Assembly (NCBI RefSeq): GCF_905171765.1
Contig: NC_053392.1
Coordinates: 499,268,556-499,332,555, forward strand
Direction of reading: 5' to 3'
From: Bufo bufo
Lineage: Eukaryota > Chordata > Amphibia > Anura > Bufonidae
DNA length: 64,000 bases
The notes under the pieces were generated by a model. It had not been told where the DNA came from, ran no database searches, and saw only the letters and a program-made list of their open reading frames with translations. Below are positions 11,492 to 23,393 of this stretch, piece by piece (the first letter of the stretch is position 1; each line of letters begins with the position of its first letter). The translations under genes were made by a program, and so were the position numbers.

Positions 11492-13458
11492 ATAAGGAGA
11501 GCTTCAAATAAGGGACGTGGCCCAGGTTGTGGTGCTGCTGGTGGAGCTCCTGTAGCAGGGAGAGGACGTGGTCAATCTTTGCCAGCTACACGCACAAGTC
11601 AAACCCCTTCCTCAGGTGCGAGTAGGCGACAGAACCTGCAGCGGTATTTGGTCGGGCCTAATGCGGCTCTACGAATGGTGAGGCCTGAACAAGTACAGGC
11701 GATAGTAGATTGGGTTGCTGACAGTGGCTCCAGTTCCTTCACATTGTCTCCCACCCAGTCTCATGCTGAAAGACCACAGTTGGCACCTGCAGCCGATGTC
11801 CATCAGTCTTTCACCTCACTCCCTTGCAAATCAGTCAAGCAGCCTGAGCCCCAAGTCATGCAGCAGTCTCTTCTGCTTTTTGATGACTGTTAGCCGAGTT
11901 TTCCAGGGCCATCCACCTAGCCCTGCCCCAGAAGTGCAAGAGATTGAGTGCACCGATGCCCAACCACTTATCTTTCAAGAGGAGTACATGGGAGGACCAT
12001 CGCAGCACGTCTCGGATGATGACGAAACACAGGTGCCTACTGCTGGGGCTTTCGAAAGTGTGCAGACCAACAAGCAGGGCAGGGATGAAGACAGGGTGGA
12101 AGATGATGTGGAGGACGATTAGGTCCTCGACCCCACATGGATTTAAGGTCATGCGAGTGATCTATGTAGTTCGGAGGAAGAGGCGGTGGTCGCACAGAGC
12201 CACCAGCACAGCAGAGGAGGGGGCAGGGTGCAAAAGCGGAGCGGCCGTCCTCTAGACAGTACGCCTGCTATTGCCCACCGCAGCAAGGGACCGAGCACAC
12301 CAAAGCCAGCTCCAAGGAGTTCACTGGCATGGCAGTTCTTCAGACAATGAGCTGATGACAAGACACAAGTGGTTTGCACGCTGTGCAATCAGAGCCTGAA
12401 GCGAGGCATAAACGTTCTCAACCTGAGCACAACCTGCATGACCAGGCATTTAAGTGCAAAGCATGAGCTGCAGTGGAGTAGACACCTCAAAAACTCTGGC
12501 TCCTCCTGCTTCCTCTTCTGCTGCAGTCTCGGCCTCTTCATGCACCTCTGGAGTGACAGTGCCACCTGCCACCCCGCTAACAGAGGATCTTCCAGCAACA
12601 CCACTACCTGGGTCACCAAGCATCTCCACAATGTCCCACGGAAGCGTTCAGCTCTCCATCTCCCAAACGCTGGAGAGGAAGCCGAAGTACCCCCCTACCC
12701 ACCCGTGATCCATAGCCCTGAATGCCAGCATTTCTAAATTACTGGCCTTTGAAATGCTGTCATTCCGTCTGGTGGAGACGGATAGATTTAAAGGCCTTAT
12801 GGCGGTGGCTGTCCCACAGTACGTCGTGCCAAGCCGCCACTACTTTTTCCAGGCGAGCCATCCCTTCCCTGCACAACCAAGTAGGGGACAAAATCAGGTG
12901 TGCACTGCGCAACGCCATCTGTGGCAAGGTGCACCTCACTACGGATACGTGGACCAGTAAGCACGGTCAGGGACGTTCTATCTCCATAACAGCACACTGG
13001 GTAAATGCAGTGGCGGCTGGGCCTGAGGCGGATAGCAGTTTGGCACATGTCCTTCCACCACTGAGGATTGCAGGGCACTTCAGTTTGCCTCCTGTTGCTT
13101 CCTCCTCCTACTCTGCTTCCTCATCCTCTACCAGCTCCTCATCCGGTCAGCGTAACACCTTCACCACCAACTTCAGCACAGCCAGGGGTAAACGACAGCA
13201 GCCAGTTTTAAAACTTATCTGTTTGGGGGACAAACCCCACACCGCGCAGGAGCTGTGGACGGGCCTTGAACAACAGACCGATGAGAGGTTGGTGCCAGTG
13301 AGCCTCAAGCCCGGCCTGGTGGTGTGCGGTAATGGGCGAAATCTCGTAGCAGCTCTGGGACTAGCTGGTTTGACGCACATCCCTTGCCTGGCGCATGTGC
13401 TGAATTTGGTGGTGCAGAGATTCCTTAAAAATTACCCCGATATGTCAGAGCTGCTGCA
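11492..13458 (+). pseudogene. zf-BED hAT transposase, copy 1 (broken, truncated by gap)
   Basis: This is the DNA-cutting transposase of the hAT family. Compared with copy 2, the start ATG is ATA (11492-11494) and two bases are lost near 11887, shifting frame. An in-frame TAG lies at 12120-12122, and further changes disturb the frame around the BED finger (VCTLCNQSLKRG ... TRHLSAKH, about 12373-12470) and before 12722. From about 12860 the RNase H-like core is open: TTDTWTS with the first catalytic Asp, then VVCGNGRNLVAAL, where the second catalytic Asp seen in copy 2 (VVCDNGRNL) has become Gly. The copy stops at the gap, before the C-terminal dimerisation region. It is non-functional on several counts. 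Confidence 0.85.
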
Positions 13459-13958
13459 NNNNNNNNNNNNNNNNNNNNNNNNNNNNNNNNNNNNNNNNNN
13501 NNNNNNNNNNNNNNNNNNNNNNNNNNNNNNNNNNNNNNNNNNNNNNNNNNNNNNNNNNNNNNNNNNNNNNNNNNNNNNNNNNNNNNNNNNNNNNNNNNNN
13601 NNNNNNNNNNNNNNNNNNNNNNNNNNNNNNNNNNNNNNNNNNNNNNNNNNNNNNNNNNNNNNNNNNNNNNNNNNNNNNNNNNNNNNNNNNNNNNNNNNNN
13701 NNNNNNNNNNNNNNNNNNNNNNNNNNNNNNNNNNNNNNNNNNNNNNNNNNNNNNNNNNNNNNNNNNNNNNNNNNNNNNNNNNNNNNNNNNNNNNNNNNNN
13801 NNNNNNNNNNNNNNNNNNNNNNNNNNNNNNNNNNNNNNNNNNNNNNNNNNNNNNNNNNNNNNNNNNNNNNNNNNNNNNNNNNNNNNNNNNNNNNNNNNNN
13901 NNNNNNNNNNNNNNNNNNNNNNNNNNNNNNNNNNNNNNNNNNNNNNNNNNNNNNNNNN
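13459..13958. other. Assembly gap (500 N)
   Basis: Exactly 500 N. This is a conventional placeholder length, so the true size is unknown. The left side is hAT transposase and the right side is BEL/Pao pol. Any open frame drawn across it is artificial. Confidence 0.99.
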
Positions 13959-16425
13959 CTTGTTTGGAGCAGCAGCATCTCCAGGTTGCGCCAGTTATGG
14001 TATGAAGTACCTGGCTAATCAGAATGAAAAGGATTGCCCATCAGCAACAAATTTTCTGAAGAAAAACTTTTATGTAGATGATGGTCTCATAAATCTAGAG
14101 TCCACAGAATCTGCAATCAAACTAGTGAAAGAAAGCCAAGAGTTAGGCGCAAGAGGAAACCTGCGCCTTTATAAATTCACCTCAAACAGAGAGGTACTGG
14201 AATCCATCAGTGACTCTGAACGTGCAGCAACAATGAAGAATGTAGATCTCAATTATGATCATCTTCCAGTTAAGAACATATTTGGATTGGGATGGAATGT
14301 AGTGAACGACAAGTTCTTCTTTGAAGTATCTATTGAGGAGAAAGTTGCAACTAGATGAAGCATTCTTTCCGCAGTGGCTTCTATATTTGATCCAGTAATC
14401 CTCAGAGCAAAAGAAATACTGCAAGAATTGTGTAGACAGAAGTTGGGATGGGATGAGCCCAGAAAATTTGAGGCCAAGGTGGGAGAGTTGGATAAGAGAC
14501 TTGCAAAACTTGAGAGAAGTTCGGATACCCAAATGTTTTGTACCTCATGATTTCGGATAGTACAAGAAAATAGAACTTCATCATTTTTCAGATGCCAGTA
14601 GTTATGGTTATGGTCAGTGCTCCTACATCAGAGTAATAGGAGAAGAAAAGATACACTGTGCCCTGGTTATGGGGAAGGTCAGAGATGCACCTACCAGTAT
14701 GCAGACAATACCAAGACTTGAACTGACAGCAGCCATAGTTTCAGCATCAGTAATCAAGTTGAGAGTTGATAAAATTCGGGAAACAACAAATCCGGAACAT
14801 TGGTATCACATTGACACAAAGCATAACCCAGCAGATCATGCTTCAAGAGGCCTGAATGTAACTGAATTGAAAAATTCTAATTGGTTCACAGGCCCAGAGT
14901 TCCTTTGGGAAAAGTAAATAACGCCCAGTAAAGGTTACACAAAATTGTCTATGGGTGATCCAGAAGTAAAAGTTGTACAAACATTGAGCACTGCTGCCAA
15001 GTGTCAAGATGACATACTTGAGACTAGCCAGATGTTCAAAATGGAATACAGTCATAAACGTAGTATCTCAAATTCAACGTTTGGCAAAGGGAATCAGAAA
15101 GAAAGAATTGTTGAATGTAGAAGAAAGAATGAAAGATGAAGAAACAGTCATAAGACTCATTCAACAAAGATTCTACAGTGAAGAATTGAAGAGACTTAGT
15201 CAAGAACCTAAAAGGCTTCTACACAACCACCCATTGTACAAGCTTAATCATGTTCTTCAGGATGGTATACTGAAGGTGGGAGGGAGACTGGAAAATGCAT
15301 CGTTACCTAGCAGAGTGAAGCATCCAGCAATTCTACCCAAAAACTCTACCTTCAGAAGATTGATTATTGATCACTACCACAACATATCCTTGCATCAAGG
15401 AAGAAGCTTTACCCAAAGCTGTTTGAGAGAAGGTGGTTACTGGATTGTGAAAGGAAGCAAAGTTATAGTAAAGAATATAAGTAAATGTGTAGTCTGCAGA
15501 AAGGCACGTAGACCTACCGAAGAGCAAAGAATGGCAGATTTACCAGCAGATCGTGTAAACCCATCACCACCATTTCTTTATAGCGGAATGGATTGTTTTG
15601 GCCCATTCATCACCAAACAGAACCGCAAGGAGTACAAGAGATATGGACTAATATTTACATGTCTAAGCTCCAGATCAATTCACCTGGAAATGTTAGAAGG
15701 TATGTTAACTGACGCATTTATCAATGCCTTAAGATGTTTCATAGCCATTAGAGGTACCGTCAGAGAGCTTAGATTTGACCAAGGATCTAATTTTGTCAGA
15801 GCAAAGAATGAATTGAAGGAAACGCTAAAAGAGATTGACAAAGAAAAAGTAACTGAGTATTTGTTAGAGAAACAGTGTGATTTTCACGTCAATGCTCCAC
15901 ATGCAAGCCATACAGGACTGGAGTAGTTTGGGAAAGACAAATCAGAACTGTGAGAAATGTGTTAAGTTCAGTGTTGAAAAAGAGTGCCGGAAGAATAGAT
16001 GATGCTTCACTTAGGACCCTATTCTATGAAGTAATGTCTATTGTTAACAGTTGTCCACTTACAGTTGATAACATCAATGATCCAATAAGTTTGGACCCTT
16101 TAACTCCCAACCATCTACTTCACCTTAAGTCTGATTACATACAGCCACCCCCTGGCAAGTTCACCAAAGAGGATTTATATGCCAGAAGGAGATTGCGAAG
16201 AGTTCAATATCTATCAGAACAGTTTTGGAATAGATGGAGGAAAGAGTACTTAGCCAATCTTATGCTAAGAAGTAAAGGCAAACACCCAGAAGAAATGTCC
16301 AAGTTGGTGACATAGTGTTAGTGAAAGAAGAAGATTTACCTAGAAGTCAATGAAAATTGGCCTAAGTTCTAGAAGTTCAAAAGGATGAAGACAAACTAGT
16401 AAGAAGAGTAGTAAATGTAAAAAAG
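13959..16425 (+). pseudogene. BEL/Pao retrotransposon pol (partial, decayed)
   Basis: This encodes reverse transcriptase and integrase of a BEL/Pao LTR retrotransposon. It begins inside RT just after the gap: ATSPG-like context, NFYVDDGL catalytic box near 14073, then the Pao connection region with a TGA at 14356-14358. HHFSDASSYGYGQCSY opens the RNase H-like part. VDKIRETTNPEHW follows directly on a segment that normally lies further upstream, suggesting a deletion of some tens of codons near 14785. Integrase follows with zinc site H-x4-H ... CVVCRKA, GMDCFGPF, RFDQGSNF, and WERQIRTVR in a shifted frame after 15924. The C-terminal DUF5641-like part ends near 16425. No LTRs, gag or protease are visible here. 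Confidence 0.85.
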
Positions 16426-16540
16426 GTGAGCGAGCACTCATGCATTTAGTCTCAATTGAAATATGCAGAAAGTTTATTAAACAATACCTAAACCCATAAA
16501 ATATCTAAATCAATAAAACAATCAAGATAGCATTACATAT

Positions 16541-17337
16541 AGTACATACAGATTGCTAATGGTTATATTGCACAACCTATATGGTATCTAAATATTATAT
16601 GCCACCATTTCTATATATAAAATGTTAAAATATTTCCTCTATAACTCTATCCAAAGGTAGAGAAATAAAATATCAACAGGAGGACTTTTGTTGCGGGTAC
16701 ATCCACTTGTTTCACCAGACGCGTTTCGGGATGATTCACTCTCCCTTCCCCCACTGAGGAAGGGAGAGTGAATCATCACGAAACGCATCTGGTGAAACAA
16801 GTGGACGTACCCGCAACAAAAGTCCTCCTGTAACCTGTATGGCCATACAGAAAGAATCTTGAAGAAAAAAAAGGAACAGGAACAAATATACTTCCCTTCG
16901 ATTCTTGCATTCAAAGATAATCGCGGTATAGAGCGTGTGAACTCCCACGATCTTTTGAAACTACTCCCGCGAGATTTGAACTCGCTTGGTTCGAGGAGAG
17001 CAACGAATACGCCGGCAAATATTCAGAGCTCCGCACAAAGCGATCGGGAGATATCTGGACTATACGGTAAGCCAAATACCGCTAAAGATCTTATTAAGGA
17101 TATTTAAAGAGAGACTTTAGGTACAGTGTTACCCGAACTCACTGGACAATATACGAGTATACTGCGATTTTTTTGCCAATGTGCAACGTATATACCTGAA
17201 GTGATACTTTATTTCTCTACCTTTGGATAGAGTTATAGAGGAAATATTTTAACATTTTATATATAGAAATGGTGGCATATAATATTTAGATACCATATAG
17301 GTTGTGCAATATAACCATTAGAAATCTGTATGTACTA
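16541..17337. repeat. Fold-back element with GCGTTTCGGG hairpin arms
   Basis: Outer arms 16541-16670 and 17210-17337 are inverted copies (tttctctacctttggatag on one side, its complement on the other). Inner arms around 16678-16752 and 16753-16832 are inverted copies centred near 16755. They contain cgtttcgggatgattcactc and its complement gagtgaatcatcacgaaacg. No transposase. The next insertion (Tc1) abuts the right arm. A related motif recurs at 58290-58390 and 59115-59150. Confidence 0.75.
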
Positions 17338-18273
17338 CAGTACAGACCAAAAGTTTGGACACACCTCATTTAAAGAGTTTTCTTTATTTTCATGACTATA
17401 AAAATTGTAGATTCACACTGAAGGCATCAAAACTATGAATTAACACATGTGGAATTATATACATAACAAACAAGTGTGAAGCAACTGAAAATATGTCATA
17501 TTCTAGGTTCTTCAAAGTAGCCACCTTTTGCTTTGATTACTGCTTTGCACACTCTTGGTATTCTCTTGATGAGCTTCAAGAGGTAGTCCCCTGAAATGGT
17601 TTTCACTTCACAGGTGTGCCCTGTCAGGTTTATTAAGTGGGATTTCTTGCCTTATAAATGGGGTTGGGACCATCAGTTGCGTTGAGGAGAAGTCAGGTGG
17701 ATACATAGCTGATAGTCCTACTGAATAGACTGTTAGAATTTGTATTATGGCAAGAAAAAAGCAGCTAAGTAAAGAAAAACAAGTGGCCATCATTACTTTA
17801 AGAAATGAAGGTCAGTCAGTCAGCCGAAAAATTGGGAAAACTTTGAAAGTAAGGGCTATTTGACCATGAAGGAGAGTGATGGGGTGCTGCGCCAGATGAC
17901 CTGGCCTCCACAGTCACCGGACCTGAACCCAATCGAGATGGTTTGGGGTGAGCTGGACCGCAGAGTGAAGGCAAAAGGGCCAACAAGTGCTAAGCATCTC
18001 TGGGAACTCCTTCAAGACTGTTGGAAGACCATTTCAGGGGACTACCTCTTGAAACTCATCAAGAGAATGCCAAGAGTGTGCAAAGCAGTAATCAAAGCAA
18101 AAGGTGGCTACTTTGAAGAACCTAGAATATGACATATTTTCAGTTGTTTCACACTTGTTTGTTATGTATATAATTCCACATGTGTTAATTCATAGTTTTG
18201 ATGCCTTCTTAGTCATGAAAATAAAGAAAACTCTTTGAATGAGAAGGTGTGTCCAAACTTTTGGTCTGTACTG
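17338..18273 (+). mobile_element. Internally deleted Tc1/mariner element
   Basis: Termini CAGTACAGACCAAAAGTTTG and its inverted complement are flanked by TA on both sides (17336-17337, 18274-18275), as expected for Tc1/mariner. Length is 936 bp instead of the usual 1.6 kb. Only the two ends of the transposase gene remain, so it depends on a helper. Confidence 0.92.
17747..18132 (+). pseudogene. Tc1 transposase remnants (N- and C-terminal ends joined by deletion)
   Basis: From ATG 17747 the product begins MARKKQLSKEKQVAI, the helix-turn-helix start typical of Tc1 transposases, and ends at TGA 17861-17863. The C-terminal part follows almost at once in another frame, with SPDLNPIE carrying the last catalytic Glu, and ends at 18130-18132 after KGGYFEEPRI. 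The middle, including both catalytic Asp residues, is deleted. It cannot encode an active enzyme. Confidence 0.88.
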
Positions 18274-18639
18274 TATATAAAACATATGTTGACTTTTCTG
18301 GCAAAAATAAGGCTGGGTTCACATCACGTTTTTCTCATCCATTTAACCGCCTCCGGACTGCCGAACGCAGGGACGCGTCCTGGAGGCGGTCGATTTATTC
18401 CTCCTGGACGCAGATACGCGTCCTCTCGCGAGACGCGAGATTTCCTGTGAACGTGTGCAGGCTGGAGATGCGATTTTTTTAACCCCTAACAGGTATATTA
18501 GACGCTGTTTTGATAACAACGTCTAATATACCTGCTACCTGGTCCTCTGGTGGTCGCTTTTGCTTGGATCGACCACCAGAGGACACAGGCAGCTCAGTAA
18601 TAAGTAGCACCAAACACCACTACACTACACCCCCTCGTC

Positions 18640-19430
18640 ACTTATTAACCCCTTATTAACCCCTGATCACCCCATATAGACTCCCTGATCACCCCCCTGT
18701 CATTGATCACCCCCTGTCATTGATCACCCCCCTGTCAGGCTCCATTCAGACGTCCGTATGTTTTTTACGGATCCACGGATACATGGATCGGATCTTCAAA
18801 ACACATACAGACGTCTGACTATAGCATTACAGGGGGGTGATCACCCCATATAGACGTCTGATCACCCCCCTGTCATTGATCACCCCCCTGTCATTGATCA
18901 CCCCCCTGTAAGGCTCCATTCAGACGTCCGTATGTTTTTTACGGATACATGGATCGGATCCGCAAAACACATACGGACATCTGAATGGAGCCTTACAGGG
19001 GGGTGATCAATGACAGGGGGGTGATCACCCCATATAGACTCCCTTATCACCCCCCTATCATTGATCACCCCCCTGTCATTGAACACCCCCCTGTAAGGCT
19101 CCATTCAGACGTCCGTATGTTTTTTACGGATCCACGGATACATGGATCGGATCCGCAAAACACATACGGACATCTGAATGGAGCCTTACAGGGAGGTGAT
19201 CAATGACAGGGGGGTGATCACCCCATATAGACTCCCTGATCACCCCCCTGTGATCCATGTATCCGTGGATCCGTAAAAAACATACGGACGTCTGAATGGA
19301 GCCTTACAGGGGGGTGATCAATGACAGGGGGCTGATCACCCCATATAGACTCCCTGATCACCCCCCTGTCATTGATCACCCCCCTGTCATTGATCACCCC
19401 CCTGTAAGGCTCCATTCAGACATTTTATTG
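18640..19430. repeat. Cluster of 'ctgtcattgatcaccccc' repeats and 'cattcagacgtccgtatg' palindromes
   Basis: Direct and inverted copies of an 18-24 bp unit (ctgtcattgatcaccccc) alternate with short palindromes between ggctccattcagacg and cgtctgaatggagcc. The latter also enclose acggatccacggatacatgg. The cluster partly repeats at 20606-20935 because it is part of the duplicated unit. Repeated open frames beginning MEPYRGVINDRGV are by-products. Confidence 0.75.
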
Positions 19431-22111
19431 GCCCAAGTTTGCAGAAATTTTTTTTCTTTTTTTTCTTACAAAGTCTCATATTCCACTAACTTGTGTCAAA
19501 AAATAAAATCTCACATGAACTCACCATACCCCTCACGGAATCCAAATGCGTAAAATTTTTTAGACATTTATATTCCAGACTTCTTCTCACTTTTTAGGGC
19601 CCCTAAAAATCCAGGGCAGTATAAATACCCCACATGTGACCCCATTTCGGAAAGTAGACACCCCAAGGTATTTGCTGAGGGGCATATTGAGTCCATGGAA
19701 GATTTAAATTTTTGTCCCAAGTTAGCGGAAAGGGAGACTTTGTGAGAAAAAATAAATAAATCAATTTCCGCTAACTTGTGGCAAAAAAAAAAAATTCTAT
19801 GAACTCGCCATGCCCCTCATTGAATACCTTGGGGTGTCTTCTTTCTAAAATGGGGTTACATGTGGGTTATTTATACTGCCCTGGCATTTTAGGGGCCCTA
19901 AAGCGTGAGAAGAAGTCTGGGATCCAAATGTCTAAAAATGCCCTCCTAAAAGGAATGTGGGCCCCTTTGCGCATCTAGGCTGCAAAAAAGTCTCACACAT
20001 CTGGTATCGCCGTACTCAGGAGAAGTTGGGGAATGTGTTTTGGGGTGTCATTTTACATATACCCATGCTGGGTGAGAGAAATATCTCGGTCAAATGCCAA
20101 CTTTGTATAAAAAATATGGGAAAAGTTGTCTTTTGCCGAGATATTGATCTCACCCAGCATGGGTATATGTAAAATGACACCCAAAAACACATTGCCCAAC
20201 TTCTCCTGAGTACCGCAATACCACATGTGTGACACTTTTTTGCAGCCTAGGTGGGCAAAGGGGCCCACATTCCAAAGAGCACCTTTAGGATTTCACAGGT
20301 CATTTTTTACACATTTTGATTTCAAACTACTTACCACACATTAGGGACCCTAGAATGCCAGGGCAGTATAACTACCCCACAAGTGACCCCATTTTGGAAA
20401 GAAGACACCCCAAGGTATTTCGTAATGGGCATAGTGAGTTCATGGAGGTTTTTATTTTTTGTCACAAATTAGTGGAATATGAGTCTTTGTAAGAGAAAAA
20501 ATAAATAAAAAAATCATCATTTTCCGCTAACTTGTGACAAAAAATAAAAAAATCTAGGAACTCGCCATGCCCCTCATGGAATACCTTGAGGTGTCTTCTT
20601 TCCAACCATTCAGATGTCCGTATGTTTTTTACGGATCCACGGATACATGGATCGGATCCGCAAAACACATACGGACATCTGAATGGAGCCTTACAGGGAG
20701 GTGATCAATGACAGGGGGGTGATCACCCCATATAGACTCCCTGATCACCCCCCTGTGATCCATGTATCCGTGGATCCGTAAAAAACATACGGACGTCTGA
20801 ATGGAGCCTTACAGGGGGGTGATCAATGACAGGGGGCTGATCACCCCATATAGACTCCCTGATCACCCCCCTGTCATTGATCACCCCCCTGTCATTAATC
20901 ACCCCCCTGTAAGGCTCCATTTAGACATTTTTTTGGCCCAAGTTTGCGGAAATTTTTTTTCTTTTTTTTTCTTACAAAGTCTCATATTCCACTAACTTGT
21001 GTCAAAAAATAAAATCTCACATGAACTCACCATACCCCTCACGGAATCCAAATGCGTAAAATTTTTTAGACATTTATATTCCAGACTTCTTCTCACTCTT
21101 TAGGGCCCCTAAAAATCCAGGGCAGTATAAATACCCCACATGTGACCCCATTTCGGAAAGTAGACACCCCAAGGTATTTGCTGAGGGGCATATTGAGTCC
21201 ATGGAAGATTTAAATTTTTGTCCCAAGTTAGCGGAAAGGGAGACTTTGTGAGAAAAAATAAATAAATCAATTTCCGCTAACTTGTGGCAAAAAAAAAAAA
21301 TTCTATGAACTCGCCATGCCCCTCATTGAATACCTTGGGGTGTCTTCTTTCTAAAATGGGGTTACATGTGGGTTATTTATACTGCCCTGGCATTTTAGGG
21401 GCCCTAAAGCGTGAGAAGAAGTCTGGGATCCAAATGTCTAAAAATGCCCTCCTAAAAGGAATGTGGGCCCCTTTGCGCATCTAGGCTGCAAAAAAGTCTC
21501 ACACATCTGGTATCGCCGTACTCAGGAGAAGTTGGGGAATGTGTTTTGGGGTGTCATTTTACATATACCCATGCTGGGTGAGAGAAATATCTCGGTCAAA
21601 TGCCAACTTTGTATAAAAAATATGGGAAAAGTTGTCTTTTGCCGAGATATTGATCTCACCCAGCATGGGTATATGTAAAATGACACCCAAAAACACATTG
21701 CCCAACTTCTCCTGAGTACCGCAATACCACATGTGTGACACTTTTTTGCAGCCTAGGTGGGCAAAGGGGCCCACATTCCAAAGAGCACCTTTAGGATTTC
21801 ACAGGTCATTTTTTACACATTTTGATTTCAAACTACTTACCACACATTAGGGACCCTAGAATGCCAGGGCAGTATAACTACCCCACAAGTGACCCCATTT
21901 TGGAAAGAAGACACCCCAAGGTATTTCGTAATGGGCATAGTGAGTTCATGGAGGTTTTTATTTTTTGTCACAAATTAGTGGAATATGAGTCTTTGTAAGA
22001 GAAAAAACAAATAAAAAAATCATCATTTTCCGCTAACTTGTGACAAAAAATAAAAAAATCTAGGAACTCGCCATGCCCCTCATGGAATACCTTGAGGTGT
22101 CTTCTTTCCAA
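19101..22111. repeat. Tandem duplication of a 1505-bp unit
   Basis: Unit A 19101-20605 and unit B 20606-22111 align base for base with an offset of 1505-1506. I noticed only scattered differences, for example cagacg/cagatg at the start, ttttattggcc versus tttttttggcc, and cactttttagg versus cactctttagg. The junction joins cttctttccaa to ccattcag. No gene lies inside. Confidence 0.9.
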
Positions 22112-22689
22112 AATGGGGTCACTTGTGGGGTAGTTATACATTCTAGGGGCCCTAATGTGTGGTAAGCAGGGCCGGTGCAAGGATTTTTGCCGCCCTAGGC
22201 AAGATAAAAATTGACGCCCCCCCCCCTTATCAGACATCACATATGTTCCACCCCTTTCTCAGCTTTTAAATTAAAAGAACTGCTATGTTTCCCTTAGGGT
22301 TAATCCAGCTTCTTGTAGCTGTCTCTTTTTGCGGAATGGAATTGCGGACTCATACATTTCTATGGGGCCGCAATTCCGATCCTGAAAAAAATAGAACATG
22401 TCCTATTCTTGTCCGCAATAGTGGACAAGAATAGGCATATTCTCTTAGTGCCGGCAATGTGCGGTCCGCAAAATGCGGAACGCACATTGCCGCTGTCCGT
22501 GTTTTGTGGATCCACATACGGACGTGTGAATGGACCCTAAATGTGAGGTAAATTAGTTTCCAATGTAGTATTAATAACTAAATAATTACATAATAAACAT
22601 ATTGCATTGTCTACTTACCACCAGGACAATAAGATGATCTGGTCTCTGGCTGCAGTCTGGCTCTTGTTCTGGCTCTGGGGACTCCCTTG

Positions 22690-23390
22690 TCACTCTCTTC
22701 CCCCCCCCCCCCCCCTTCCTCCCTTGTCACTCTCATTCTACCCCCCCCCCCTTGTCACTCTCATTCTACCCCCCCTCCCTTGTCACTCTCATTTACTCCC
22801 CATCCTCCCTTGTCACTCTCATTCTACCGCCCCTCCCTTGTCACTCTCATTCTACCCCCCTCCCTTGTCACTCTCATTCCCCCCCCTTGTCACTCTCATT
22901 TACATTCCCCCCCTTGTCACTCATTTCCATTCCCCCCCCTTGTCACTCTCATTTCCATTCCCCCCCTTGTCACTCATTTCCATTCCCCCCCTTGTCACTC
23001 ATTTCCATTCCCCCCCTTGTCACTCATTTCCATTCCCCCCTCCTTGTCACTCATTTCCATTCCCCCCCTTGTCACTCATTTCCATTCCCCCCCTTGTCAC
23101 TCATTTCCATTCCCCCCCTTGTCACTCATTTCCATTCCCCCCCCTTGTCACTCATTTCCATCCCCCCCTTGTCACTCATTTCCATCCCCCCCTGTCACTC
23201 GTTTCCATCCCCCCCTTGTCACTCATTTCCATCCCCCCCATGTCACTCATTTCCATCCCCCCCTTGTCACTCATTTCCATCCCCCCTTGTCACTTGTTTC
23301 CATCCCCCCCCTTGTCACTCGTTTCCATCCCCCCCTGTCACTCATTTCCATCCCCCCCCTTGTCACTCATTTCCATTCCATTGTCACCTC
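22690..23390 (+). repeat. C-rich minisatellite (about 20-26 bp unit)
   Basis: About two dozen head-to-tail copies of cccttgtcactcatttccat with variable runs of C. The first copies carry ctctcattctacc and later copies catttccattcc or catttccatcc, so the array has drifted in blocks. Long Pro/Ser/His-rich open frames in three frames are produced by the repeat, not by a gene. Confidence 0.92.
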
Positions 23391-23393
23391 TAG

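Larger units (their letters stand above)
2538..13458 (+). mobile_element. zf-BED hAT DNA transposon, copy 1 (interrupted, 3' part missing)
   Basis: This is the same family as the element from about 55618 to the window end. It has the same 5' region with GTTCGGGTTCGG motifs, TATA box, untranslated region and BED-finger transposase. The 5' end is taken at TAGGGTTGAGCGAA, matching TAGTGATGAGCG at 55618 in copy 2. Two later insertions split it: 3179-5108 and 5846-11442. Sequence is lost in the assembly gap, after which an unrelated BEL/Pao pol appears. The 3' half of the transposase and the right terminus are absent. Confidence 0.8.

Noticed and set aside
12722..14005. Long open frame crossing the assembly gap
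   Set aside because: It is open only because N codons are not stops. The left side is hAT transposase and the right side is BEL/Pao sequence.
13959..16425. Reading the BEL/Pao pol as a domesticated host gene
   Set aside because: It has several stops, a frameshift in integrase and an internal deletion; nothing suggests retained function.
18640..19430. Regularly spaced short repeats, CRISPR-like at first sight
   Set aside because: Units are direct and inverted, spacers are not unique, and the context is a eukaryotic transposon.
18898..20995. Repeated peptides MEPYRGVINDRGV on both strands
   Set aside because: Produced by short inverted and direct repeats, with identical copies 1505 bp apart.
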